NCBI GenBank assembly: GCA_963744915.1 | Contig: CAVUUY010000018.1 | Coordinates: 1 to 64,000 of the forward strand | DNA length: 64,000 nt | DNA from: DATAFF01 sp963744915 | Lineage (GTDB): Bacteria > Pseudomonadota > Alphaproteobacteria > Rhizobiales > Aestuariivirgaceae | Direction of reading: 5' to 3' | Shown: piece after piece, positions 46,039 to 54,746 of the stretch | How positions within the stretch are numbered: position 1 is the first letter of the stretch | How the letters are laid out: each line of letters begins with the position of its first letter | Position numbers and translations under genes: made by a program | Notes under the pieces: generated by a model | Told to the model about the DNA's origin: nothing | The model's database searches: none | What the model saw: only the letters and a program-made list of their open reading frames with translations

Positions 46039-46743
46039 CTATTCCGGCTTTGCCGGCTTTGCCCTGTCGACCTTGGCCCGAGGCGGCTTGCCGGCCATCA
46101 GCTCGCGCGCCTGATCGATCCATTCGTCACGGGCAATTCGCCCCTTCGACTTCAAGGCCGTCTCGATGGCCTCGATCTCCTCCGGCGTCAGCGCGGCGAT
46201 CTGGGCAAAGCGCGCATAGCCAAGCTCGTTGAGCGACTGCTTGATCTTGGGGCCGACACCCGAGATCTGCGACAGATCGTCGGCTTCGGCCTGATCGGCA
46301 GCAGCCGATGCGGGCTTTGCCGCCGCCGGCTTCGCTGCAGCGGCCGGCTCGGTGGCGGCGGCCGGCTCGGTGGCAGCGGCCGGCTCGGTCGCCGTCGCGG
46401 CGGGGGTGGCGCGCTGCGCCGGGTTCCGCCCCTCGGTGAGGATCTCGGTGATCCGCACTTCCATGAGATCCTGCCGGTGGCCGTTCTTGCGGCGGAAATG
46501 CTTGCGCCGCCTCTTCTTGAAAATGATGAGCTTGGGGCCGCGCGTCAGCGCCTTGACCTCGCCGGCGACGGTGGCGCCGACAACCAGCGGAGCGCCGAAG
46601 GCGACGCCGCCGTCGCCCGCAACCATCAGCACTTCGTCGAATTGGATCTGATCGCCGGCATTGGCCGCGAGCCGCTCGATCTCGATGACATCGTCGGGGG
46701 CGACGCGATATTGCTTGCCGCCCGTCCGAATGACAGCATACAT
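46039..46743 (-). CDS. rplU: 50S ribosomal protein L21 with helix-hairpin-helix tail
   Basis: 234 residues from ATG 46743 (AGGGGAAAA upstream). Residues 1-100 are L21 (MYAVIRTGGKQYRVAPDD, FKKRRRKHFRRKNGHRQDL). A linker follows with near-identical ATEPAA units encoded by 18-bp DNA repeats at about 46338-46395. The C-terminal ~80 residues hold a helix-hairpin-helix (DDLSQISGVGPKIKQSLNEL). This extension is common in Hyphomicrobiales; its function is unknown. The 18-bp repeats predict length variation between strains. Confidence 0.96.
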   Translation of the reverse strand: MYAVIRTGGKQYRVAPDDVIEIERLAANAGDQIQFDEVLMVAGDGGVAFGAPLVVGATVAGEVKALTRGPKLIIFKKRRRKHFRRKNGHRQDLMEVRITEILTEGRNPAQRATPAATATEPAAATEPAAATEPAAAAKPAAAKPASAAADQAEADDLSQISGVGPKIKQSLNELGYARFAQIAALTPEEIEAIETALKSKGRIARDEWIDQARELMAGKPPRAKVDRAKPAKPE

Positions 46744-46879
46744 GGGTTTTCCCCTATCTGACGCGCCGACGGCGCCGCGCGGACGCGGACTTTGGGGCGA
46801 AGCGAACAAGCCTCGCAGGGGCCTTGGGCAGCGATATTGGGCGGCACAAGACGAAGCCTTGTCGCCGCGGTGGCGCGCT

Positions 46880-46906
46880 TCTATAGCGCAGCGGTTGCAA
46901 AGTCAA
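46880..46906 (-). promoter_or_regulatory. Predicted rplU-rpmA promoter
   Basis: On the minus strand TTGACT (46906-46901) is followed after 15 bases by TATAGA (46885-46880), about 137 bases before the rplU start. The hexamers are good sigma-70 matches; the spacer is shorter than the usual 17. Confidence 0.5.
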
Positions 46907-46939
46907 GACGGTTTCAGGCCAGGGGTGGCGCGCTGCCGG

Positions 46940-47566
46940 TCAATCACTATCCTGCGATGATGGACCGGCGCCGGCGCGGCGGGATCTGAGGCTTGCCGGC
47001 ACATAAGTGCGGAACTCGAGGCGCTTCAACGCCTCCCAGGCCGCGTCGTCAACAATCGGACAGTCGGTTGCCGACAAGCGGCGATCGCGCGGCGCCGTGG
47101 TCATGGATCCGACCCTCACCCATGCCGCAGAAACCGGGTCGATGGCGCTTTCGGAGGCGCAACTGCAGGCGGGTCCGCCGGCATCCAGGCAGAAGCGTGC
47201 TCCTTCCCAGGCCACTTCGATGGGAAACGCCCGACGGGCTACAAAGGGGAGGAGGAGAAGAGGACGGCGCACAGCCAAGATCAGCGGCGGAGCCGCCGCA
47301 CCCAGATCGGACAGAAACGCCCCGACCCGGATCGGGCAGAGCCATTCGCCCGGCGAGACGGGGCGAAGACACCGCTCATCGCCGGCGATGGCGCCGTGCC
47401 AGTCGGCGGTCTCGAACAGTCCGAGGAGCGCAGCCGCCCAGGGCAGGTCAAACCCGGCAAGCCAACGCCCCGCCTCGGCCGCCTCCTCGGCGAGCCCCCA
47501 TTCCAGGCCGGCGCCGCGGGCGGCCTTGAGGACCGTCATCGCGATTTCATTGAACGAGATCTTCAT
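46940..47566 (-). CDS. DUF3726-like protein
   Basis: 208 residues from ATG 47566, whose ATGA overlaps the upstream stop. The opening MKISFNEIAMTVLKAARGAG and LEWGLAEEAAEAGRWLAGFD match the DUF3726 pattern (an NEI..KAARGAG start and GLAEEA). It contains several Cys (FCLDAGGPACSCASE) but no known catalytic motif, signal or membrane helix. Third gene of a tight operon with the 560-aa protein and the dipeptidase-methyltransferase fusion, so it is probably part of the same reaction sequence or complex. Confidence 0.7.
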   Translation of the reverse strand: MKISFNEIAMTVLKAARGAGLEWGLAEEAAEAGRWLAGFDLPWAAALLGLFETADWHGAIAGDERCLRPVSPGEWLCPIRVGAFLSDLGAAAPPLILAVRRPLLLLPFVARRAFPIEVAWEGARFCLDAGGPACSCASESAIDPVSAAWVRVGSMTTAPRDRRLSATDCPIVDDAAWEALKRLEFRTYVPASLRSRRAGAGPSSQDSD

Positions 47567-49245
47567 GCTGCGAAGGGCCAGAGATCCCAATCCGCGGTGT
47601 CCAGCTCGTCGGGAAAGGGGCTCCCCTGAAACAAGGTGATGCGCACCCAGCGGTCCGATCGCGGGTCGAAGCGCGTGGCGCCGAAAAAGGCAAGCTTGAA
47701 GCGAAGAATGTCGATGGGCCGCATCGCCGCGTCGATCAGATTGTCGCGAATTTCCGAATAGGGGCCAAACGCGGCGATCTGGACCCGTCGGGCAGTGTGG
47801 CGGTGCTCGGGATGATCGAGCAGGAAGGCCGCAAGCCGCGCGTCGGGCGGGACCCGCCGCAGCGCCTGCACCATCGCCGCGACATCGCGGGCGACCGCAA
47901 GCGGCTGCTCGCGCTCCATCCCCGGCTCCTCGAACCGCTCGCCGAGCCGGGGCTCGAGCTTCTCCTCGGATGCATACCAGAACCGGGCTTGCGCGGCGCG
48001 ATCGGAAAAGTCGTAGCGCAGCGCCCATCCATAACTGTCAGTTATCACGCGCAGCATATCGGCGCAGCGCACCGTGCCATCGATGCGGAAGGAGTCGCCT
48101 TCCTCGACCGCCATCTGCTCGGCGAGGTCATCGACGAGATCGCCATTCACCTCGATGATGAGCGTGACACAATATTCCTGGCCTTCGGGCGTGAGCTTCG
48201 CCGCGGCGAAACGGTAGAGCAGATCGAACGGGCGGAACGCACCGAAGAGCGCGTCGCCGGCAAAGGCCTCGAGCATCGCCAGGTCGTTTGCCAGCTGCGC
48301 GATGCGGCGCAACTGCCCGGGATCCTCGGAGACCCAATTTCCAACCAGCATTTGCGACTTGCCAAGCAAGCTTCGGAACAGGCCGGCGCAGCCGGGTGCG
48401 GCGCGATCACGGCTGCGGGCCCGGGCCAGGGCGGTTTCGCGCGCCGACACCCATCGGTCGAGAAGCGCCGGGTGTCGGACCAGGAACGGCGCCATGCCGA
48501 GCCCGGTCGCATTGCCGATCCCGAAGCGCCGCCGCAGAGCCGGTTCGAGCGACACTGCCGACGTCCCGCCGCGCAGCCGGCCTAGATGCTCGACGAGATC
48601 GACCGTGAACAGGCGGATGAGATAGACGGTCAGCATCTCGGCGCGGAATGGATTGGCGAACTCGGCACGGTCCCTTATGCGATCGCGATCGGCCAGGCCG
48701 AACTTGCCGTTGCCATAGACCGCCGTGGTCCGCATCAGATAGCCGGTGGCCTCGACCAGGGCCGCATCGGGTTGTCGGCCTTCGGATAGCGCCCGCACGA
48801 CGTGGTCGAACAACCGCACGCTGCGGTTGGCGCGGGCGAGAACGATCTCGCTGGCAAGATAGCGCCCCGCCTCCTGCAGCGGCACATTCGCCTGCAGCCG
48901 CGCGACGGCATCGGCATCGGGCGCACCGTCATGGAGCACGAAGGTCGTGTCCCATTCCTCGGCGATCACCCGATCGGTGCGCTTTTCCGGCGGGAGATGA
49001 TGACCGAAAGCCACCAGGCTGTAGATCCGCGCACCGACCTCGACGGCGTAGATCGCCACCCCGACACCGCGCTCATCGATGTCGAAGCGTCGGCGCGTGA
49101 CATGCCAGCGCTCGCTCCGCATGCGGCGCAGCAGCGCCCTGAGAAAGCTCAGCCGCGTCTGGTGCGCGCTGCCGAGCCGCTCCAGCCGCATCACGAGGTC
49201 CGGCGGGCGCAGGGGAACTCCGGCGAAGGTCCCCTCCCCGCTCAT
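47563..49245 (-). CDS. Conserved 560-aa protein of unknown function
   Basis: 560 residues from ATG 49245, joined to the upstream stop by ATGA; an ATG at 49263 is also possible. No signal peptide or membrane helix. Segments that look conserved: RWHVTRRRFDIDERGVGVAI, AFGHHLPPEKRTDRVIAEEW, TGYLMRTTAVYGNGKFGLAD, EMLTVYLIRLFTVDLVEHLG and YGWALRYDFSDRAAQARFWY. No Walker, Rossmann, metal-ligand or protease motif is evident. It is coupled to genes on both sides (ATGA at each junction). It may be a large catalytic or scaffold subunit; I do not recognise the family. Confidence 0.75.
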   Translation of the reverse strand: MSGEGTFAGVPLRPPDLVMRLERLGSAHQTRLSFLRALLRRMRSERWHVTRRRFDIDERGVGVAIYAVEVGARIYSLVAFGHHLPPEKRTDRVIAEEWDTTFVLHDGAPDADAVARLQANVPLQEAGRYLASEIVLARANRSVRLFDHVVRALSEGRQPDAALVEATGYLMRTTAVYGNGKFGLADRDRIRDRAEFANPFRAEMLTVYLIRLFTVDLVEHLGRLRGGTSAVSLEPALRRRFGIGNATGLGMAPFLVRHPALLDRWVSARETALARARSRDRAAPGCAGLFRSLLGKSQMLVGNWVSEDPGQLRRIAQLANDLAMLEAFAGDALFGAFRPFDLLYRFAAAKLTPEGQEYCVTLIIEVNGDLVDDLAEQMAVEEGDSFRIDGTVRCADMLRVITDSYGWALRYDFSDRAAQARFWYASEEKLEPRLGERFEEPGMEREQPLAVARDVAAMVQALRRVPPDARLAAFLLDHPEHRHTARRVQIAAFGPYSEIRDNLIDAAMRPIDILRFKLAFFGATRFDPRSDRWVRITLFQGSPFPDELDTADWDLWPFAA

Positions 49246-51368
49246 GGACCGCTCTTGCGGCAAACGAGGATGATGTGGATGTAGTCCATGCCGTGACCTT
49301 GCGGAGCCGCTGCAACGCTCATCCCGTAGCGCGCGTAGAATTCATCGAGAATGGCGGCGCGCTGCTCGGCCGGACGGGCCGCCGAGAGACCGGCGGCAAA
49401 GGTCGGCTCGCTCCAGGAACGCAGCGTCGGAATGAACGCGCGGGCAAATCCCTCCGGGTCCCCGTGCTTGGCGAAATCCGCCGCATAGGGACAGACCAGA
49501 TGGCGCGATTCGACATGCTCCAGACGCAGACCGGCGCGCCAGGCAGCACTTGCGGGATCCTGCAAGGGCGCGATGAATTCCTCCATCGTGCGATAGACCT
49601 GCGGGAAGTTGGTCGAGACATATTCGCTCTCGGTGATCACGCCCTCATCGGCAAGCTCCCGCCAAAAGCGGTTGAACGTGTCGAACATGCTCACCCCGCC
49701 GGTGTGGCCGAGATAGCGACCCCGCTCGTCGATGCCGAAATTGAGGAATACGAGCATGCCGCCGGGCGCCAGCTCCTCTGCCCGAAGCGCCAGCAGCCTT
49801 GCCCATTCACGGCGCCCCAGCTCCTCATAGGCCTGACGTTCCGCGCCGCGCGCCCCGACCATATGGACGTGATCGGAAATGGTGCCGGGTATCTTGGAAA
49901 TATAGTGCGAGGCGGTCGCGGAGAAAGCGAGATCGAGGCTGTTGTCGGGAAAGATCCTTTCGTGGAACGAGGTCCCGGAAGCGAATGGGAAGATGCGCTC
50001 CACCTCTCCGTAATAGCTCGAAAGCTCGGTCTGATTGTGGATCGTGCGAAACAGCTGGCTGAAATCGTTCCGGGGCAGATCGGTGTAGACGATCTCGATC
50101 GGTCGGCTGGGGACCAGGCGTCGCGCAAAGGCCAGTGCGTTCCGCCACATCTCCAGCGACGTGCCGCCGTCGGCACATCCGAAATCGGCGACGCGCAGCG
50201 GGCTTCCATCATCGGCGAGCTGCATGCGCTCGATCGCCCCGGTGACCAGCGGAAGAGCCGCGTTGATGGCGTCGCGCGCCCCGAGGGTCGACTTGGAATA
50301 GTAGCCGGCGCCCTTCATCGCCATGAAACCGGCGGTGGCCATGGGTAATGATGCCGGTGCTGCCGCCGCGGCCACCGGGCTTCGATGCAGCGCCGGTGCT
50401 GGCGCGAAGGCTGCGCGCATGAACCGGTACCAGTTCTCGCCGAGAACGCCGGCGATCTCGCTTTCGCCAAATCCGGCCCGGCGCAGGCCCTCCGCCAACC
50501 TTGGGAAATCGCGATTGTCCTGAAACCATGGCGGTTGGGGCGGAAAGGCCGGCGCATCTTCCTCGGCCCGGCTCCAGCGGCCTTCCCGCATCCATCGCAG
50601 CATCGAGTCCGGCTGGTCCTGGCAGAGGTCCGATCCGATCCCGAGATTGGCGATCCCGACCACATCCGCAGCTTCCGCCGCCATGCGGCAGAAGCTTTCG
50701 AGCGTCGTCTGCGAACCCGCCTCGAGGTGGTGGGGATAGAGCGAAAGGCCGAGCATGCCGTGGCGCGCCCCGAGCGCCTTCAGGACAGGCCGCGACTTCC
50801 CCCGCTTGCTCGGGCACCACCATGCGGGATTGGCATGGGTCACGGCGATCGCCCGCTCCGAAAGGTCGATCGCCGCGAGCGTCGTGCGCTCGCCGGCATG
50901 CGACATGTCGACCACCATTCCCAGGCGATTCATTTCCTTGATCGCCTGCCGGCCCATGCGGGTGATCCCGCCGTCCCAATCCTCCATCCAACCGCAACCG
51001 AGCAGCGACTGGTTGTTGTAGGTGAGCTGCATGAAGCGCACGCCAAGCGCATGGAGCACCTCGATCAGGCCGAGGTCGTCCTCGATCGGCATCGGCGTCT
51101 GCAGCCCGAAGAAGATCGCCGTGCGGTTCGTCGCGCGGGCCTTGTCGATGTCGCGGGCATCCTTGGCGAACATGATGAAATCGCCATCCGCCTGGAAGCG
51201 ATCGTTCCATTCCATGATGCGGGCGACGGTGTTCTGGAAGGTCTGGTGATAGGCGAGAGTTACATGCACGGCAGACATTCCGGCCTCGCGCATCTGCGCG
51301 AAAATGCGCCTCGACCAGCGACAGAACTGCAGTCCATCGATCAGGATCGGTGAAACGACACTGTTCAT
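49242..51368 (-). CDS. M19 dipeptidase-like / SABATH methyltransferase fusion
   Basis: 708 residues from ATG 51368 (a TTG lies two codons earlier). Residues about 10-320 resemble membrane dipeptidase (M19): HALGVRFMQLTYNNQSLLGC, MVVDMSHAGERTTLAAIDLS, IAVTHANPAWW and LGIGSDLCQDQ retain His157, His178 and Asp247. The N-terminal HxD pair and the bridging Glu are not seen; FFGLQTPMP has Gln90 at the Glu site. Residues about 345-708 match SABATH carboxyl methyltransferases: GAGYYSKSTLGARDAI, the SAM motif RVADFGCADGGTSLEMW (about 391-407), YTDLPRNDFSQLF and SATASHYISKIP. Such enzymes methylate small-molecule carboxylates. The fusion is unusual, and the substrate is unknown. Confidence 0.8.
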   Translation of the reverse strand: MNSVVSPILIDGLQFCRWSRRIFAQMREAGMSAVHVTLAYHQTFQNTVARIMEWNDRFQADGDFIMFAKDARDIDKARATNRTAIFFGLQTPMPIEDDLGLIEVLHALGVRFMQLTYNNQSLLGCGWMEDWDGGITRMGRQAIKEMNRLGMVVDMSHAGERTTLAAIDLSERAIAVTHANPAWWCPSKRGKSRPVLKALGARHGMLGLSLYPHHLEAGSQTTLESFCRMAAEAADVVGIANLGIGSDLCQDQPDSMLRWMREGRWSRAEEDAPAFPPQPPWFQDNRDFPRLAEGLRRAGFGESEIAGVLGENWYRFMRAAFAPAPALHRSPVAAAAAPASLPMATAGFMAMKGAGYYSKSTLGARDAINAALPLVTGAIERMQLADDGSPLRVADFGCADGGTSLEMWRNALAFARRLVPSRPIEIVYTDLPRNDFSQLFRTIHNQTELSSYYGEVERIFPFASGTSFHERIFPDNSLDLAFSATASHYISKIPGTISDHVHMVGARGAERQAYEELGRREWARLLALRAEELAPGGMLVFLNFGIDERGRYLGHTGGVSMFDTFNRFWRELADEGVITESEYVSTNFPQVYRTMEEFIAPLQDPASAAWRAGLRLEHVESRHLVCPYAADFAKHGDPEGFARAFIPTLRSWSEPTFAAGLSAARPAEQRAAILDEFYARYGMSVAAAPQGHGMDYIHIILVCRKSGP

Positions 51369-51530
51369 TTGCAAGGATATCGACGAAGCCCGGCCCGGGA
51401 CGACTTGGCAAAGATTTCAGCCGAATTCTGTCACGATCGCCGCCGGCAAGTCCAGACCACGCGGGCCCGCAGCCATTGGGTGTCGCGACACGATCTAGCC
51501 GCCACGGCTGGAGCCTGGATTGCCATCTGC

Positions 51531-52247
51531 TTAGGGCCAGGACCCTTTTTGGGAGATCGCCGTACCCTCCTTTTCCCTTCTCCCCGTGTTGACGGGGAGA
51601 AGGTGGCCGGAGGCCGGATGAGGGGAACTTCTTTGCAAGCTCGACCACCCCTCACCCACCCTTCGGGCACCCTCTCCCCGCTGGCGCGGGGCGAGGGGAA
51701 AGAACGGTGCCGCCTCCATTTCCCTTCTACCCGTCCTTCACGGGGAGAAGGTGCCCCGCAAGCGGCGGATGAGGGGTCTTCTTTGCAAGCTCGACCACCC
51801 CCTCACCCGCCCTTCGGGCACCCTCTCCCCGCTGGCGCGGGGCGAGGGGAAAGAACGGTGCCGCCTCCATTTCCCTTCTACCCGTCCTTCACGGGGAGAA
51901 GGTGCCCCGCAGCGGCGGATGAGGGGTCTTCTTTGCAAGCTCGACCACCCCCTCACCCGCCCTTCGGGCACCCTCTCCCCGCTGGCGCGGGGCGAGGGGG
52001 AAAGAACGGTGCCGCCCCCATTTCCCTTCTCCCCGTGCTGACGGGGAGAAGGTGCCCCGCAAGCGGCGGATGAGGGGAACTTCTGTGCAAGCTCGACCAC
52101 CCCTCACCCGCCCTTCGGGCACCCTCTCCCCGCTGGCGCGGGGCGAGGGGAAAGAACGGTGCCGCCTCCATTTCCCTTCTCCCCGTGCTGACGGGGAGAA
52201 GGGAAAAGGAGGGTACGGCGATCTCCCAAAAAGGGTCCTAACCCTAA
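51531..52247. repeat. Composite repeat: 72-bp inverted arms around four ~150-bp units
   Basis: The left arm (51531-51602) and right arm (52176-52247) are reverse complements with six mismatches; 49 consecutive bases are identical. Between them, four near-identical units of 147-151 bp begin at 51575, 51722, 51873 and 52024, with a last half unit at 52174. Each unit contains palindromes such as CTTCTCCCCGTGCTGACGGG and CTCTCCCCGCTGGCGCGGGG. These resemble alphaproteobacterial intergenic palindromic repeats, here amplified in tandem. It lies between the 3' end of the sensor kinase gene and the start of the fusion gene, both on the minus strand. Confidence 0.9.
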
Positions 52248-52272
52248 TCTTTTTTAATCGGAGCGGATGCGG

Positions 52273-53700
52273 TCAGCCGGTCGGCACCTGCGCGCCCTGG
52301 CGGCCGATCGTCATAACGGGCCAGGACGGATCGAATGTCGGCCCCATCGCATCGAAGGTTATGCTCACGACCAGGCCCGGCCCGTTGTCGCCGAGCTTCA
52401 CCATGGCGCCATGAAGATCGGCGATGGCAGCCACCATGCTCAGGCCGAGCCCGCTTCCCGGAGTCGTTCGGCTGCGCTCCAGCCGGTACAGCCGGCGGAA
52501 CACCTTGTCGTGCTCCTGCGCCGGAATCCCCGGGCCTTCATCGGCAACAATGCAGCGGAGCTGCCTGCCGGTGCGCATCAGGTGGACGGTGATCGTCGAT
52601 GGCACCGAAACATGGGTCAGGGCGTTTTCGATGAGATTGGCGAAGAGCTGCGTAAGAAGGTCGCGGTCACCGCGAAGGTGGCAGCCCTTCTCGATCTCGA
52701 CCTCGAAAATGTGCCCGCGATCCTCGGCGACGCTGGCATAGACGGCGGTAAGATTTTCGAGAACCGCCGACAGATCGACTTGGCGGAAATTCGCGCGCCG
52801 GGCGCCGCCTTCGATCTGTGCGATGCGCAGCAGGGCATCGAACGTGTCGATGATGATGTCGACCTCCTTCAGCGCCAACTCGATCGCCGCCTGCGTTTCC
52901 GCGACCGAGCCGTGCTTTCTCAGGACGGCATCGAGCCCTTGCCGCAGCCGGCTGATCGGCGTTCGCAGATCATGGGCGATGTCGCTCGACACCTGCTTGA
53001 GGCTCTGCATGAGGTCCTGGATACGGTCGAGCATGCGGTTGATGTCGAGCGACAGACGGTCCAGATCGTCTCGCGATCCCCCTGTCGGAATGCGCCTGTC
53101 GAACCGCCCGTCGACGATCGCCCGGGTGGTCTGGGCGATCGCGCGGAGACGCTGCACCGGTCCCTGGCTTTGGGCATAGCCGCCGGCAAGCGCCAGCAGA
53201 AGCGATATCAAGGTTCCCCAGCCGAAGGCGTTCAGGATGACCTGCTGGGTCTCGCGCATCGCGATCACGCTCTGGGCAGCCACCATGGTTGCACCGGGCA
53301 GCTTCGTCCCCAATCCGATCAAGTGATCCTTTTCGAACGAGCCGGGGCGGATCGGGCGCTCCCATTCCTTCCAGCCCAAGAAGACTTCGGCCGGCGCCAG
53401 ATTGCCGGCGAGCACCCGGCCGTCGTCGCGGAGCAGCAGGTAGTAATCGTCATTGGCGCCGCCCTGCGACACGCGCTCCTGGATTTCCTCGGCCAGCCCC
53501 GCCATGTCCTCTCTCGTCGACAAGGCGACCAGCTCGCGGGTGTCGGCCGACAGGCTGGCATGGAACAGGTCCAGCAGATGGCGTCCGGCGGCATGATAGG
53601 TAATGGTGAAGATCGCAACCGTCGACAGCGCGAAGAACAGCGCATAGCGGACGGCGAGCCTGAATGCCGTGCTGCGGATATGTTCAATGAGCGGGGGCAA
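52273..53700 (-). CDS. Sensor histidine kinase
   Basis: 475 residues. Two membrane helices (about 16-38 and 155-178) bracket a periplasmic sensor. A HAMP domain (PVQRLRAIAQTTRAIVDGRF) precedes the HisKA helix with the phospho-His in SSDIAHDLRTPISRLRQGLD. The HATPase has N box NLIENALTHV, G1 DEGPGIPAQ and G2 GSGLGLSMVAAIADLHG. It partners the response regulator whose 3' end it overlaps by 17 bases. The composite repeat lies just past its stop. Signal unknown. Confidence 0.93.
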   Translation of the reverse strand: MPPLIEHIRSTAFRLAVRYALFFALSTVAIFTITYHAAGRHLLDLFHASLSADTRELVALSTREDMAGLAEEIQERVSQGGANDDYYLLLRDDGRVLAGNLAPAEVFLGWKEWERPIRPGSFEKDHLIGLGTKLPGATMVAAQSVIAMRETQQVILNAFGWGTLISLLLALAGGYAQSQGPVQRLRAIAQTTRAIVDGRFDRRIPTGGSRDDLDRLSLDINRMLDRIQDLMQSLKQVSSDIAHDLRTPISRLRQGLDAVLRKHGSVAETQAAIELALKEVDIIIDTFDALLRIAQIEGGARRANFRQVDLSAVLENLTAVYASVAEDRGHIFEVEIEKGCHLRGDRDLLTQLFANLIENALTHVSVPSTITVHLMRTGRQLRCIVADEGPGIPAQEHDKVFRRLYRLERSRTTPGSGLGLSMVAAIADLHGAMVKLGDNGPGLVVSITFDAMGPTFDPSWPVMTIGRQGAQVPTG

Positions 53701-54361
53701 TCAGGTATCCCGCACCGCGAATGGTGCTGATCATCTCGCTGGCGAACGGCTTGTCGACCTTGGCCCGCAGCCGGCTGATATGGACCTCCACGACATTGGT
53801 GCGCGGGTCGAAATGGAACTCCCACACCCGCTCGAGCAGCATGGTCTTGGTGACGACCCGGCCGGGATTGCGCATCAGATATTCGAGCACGCGGAATTCC
53901 TGCGGCTGCAGCTCGATCGGCACGCCGCCGCGGCTGACGGTCCGGCGCAGCAAGTCCATCTCGAGATCGCCGACCTTCAGGCTGACCTGCTCGACCGGCA
54001 CGGCCGAGCGGCGGCCGATCGCGTTCAGCCGGGCGAGCAGCTCGGAGAACGCGAAGGGCTTGAGAAGATAATCGTCGGCGCCAGCCTCCAGACCCTCGAC
54101 GCGGTCATCGACGCCGCCGACCGAAGTGAGAAAGAGAACCGGCGTCCAGATCCTTTTCGAGCGCAGCGTGCGCACCAGGGTCAGGCCATCGAGGATCGGC
54201 AGCATCCGGTCGACGACCAGCACGTCGTAGCTGCGCGACAATGCCAGCTCGAGCCCCTCGGTACCGCTCTGCACCGCGTCGATGAGATGGCCCTCCTGCT
54301 CGAGGCCCGTCGCCAGGTAATGCAAGGTCTTTTCGTCATCCTCGACAGCAAGAATTCGCAT
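53684..54361 (-). CDS. OmpR-family response regulator
   Basis: 225 residues from ATG 54361; upstream codons lack regulator features. The receiver domain MRILAVEDDEKTLHYLATGL has the acceptor Asp in YDVLVVDRMLPILDGLTLVR and Lys in YLLKPFAFSELLARL. The C-terminal winged helix is PIELQPQEFRVLEYLMRNPG and TNVVEVHISRLRAKVDKPF. It activates or represses promoters when phosphorylated by the adjoining kinase. First gene of the pair. Confidence 0.94.
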   Translation of the reverse strand: MRILAVEDDEKTLHYLATGLEQEGHLIDAVQSGTEGLELALSRSYDVLVVDRMLPILDGLTLVRTLRSKRIWTPVLFLTSVGGVDDRVEGLEAGADDYLLKPFAFSELLARLNAIGRRSAVPVEQVSLKVGDLEMDLLRRTVSRGGVPIELQPQEFRVLEYLMRNPGRVVTKTMLLERVWEFHFDPRTNVVEVHISRLRAKVDKPFASEMISTIRGAGYLIAPAH

Positions 54362-54746
54362 CAGCTCTTTACTCTGGGTCGCGTTGCCCGACCGCTTGCG
54401 TCCGGCAACACCCGAGGGTTTTGCGCCATCGCGGCAAAAAAGTGGCGAGGCGGGCGTAAAAAGCAATTGAGAAGGGGCTCATCAATCGCCCGCGCCCGTC
54501 TCGCCGCCGGGCCGCCGTGGCTCCGGCTCCGCTGCGGGTGGCAATTCGCGGGCATGCCGGTTGCAGGAGCAACTCTATACCCGTCCACAATCGGCATTAA
54601 AATCCCCGCGCCTCGACAAGAGGGCTGCTGCCCGCCACGGCAGAACTGATAGCATCCGCAGCTGAAGCGCGGCTTACCGGCTGATTAACTTCCGTTAACC
54701 GACGCTGGTGAAAACGGCTCGGAGCGACAAGTGTGGCGGGATTGCG
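54362..54746. other. Divergent intergenic region
   Basis: Lies between the response-regulator gene (leftward) and the TPR regulator gene (rightward), so promoters for both should be here. No coding frame or repeat is convincing. GATTAACTTCCGTTAACC near 54684 contains an imperfect GTTAA-type inverted repeat that could be an operator. Confidence 0.35.

Noticed and set aside
51575..52200. CRISPR array
   Set aside because: Units are ~150 bp, nearly identical throughout, with no short repeat/unique spacer structure and no cas genes.
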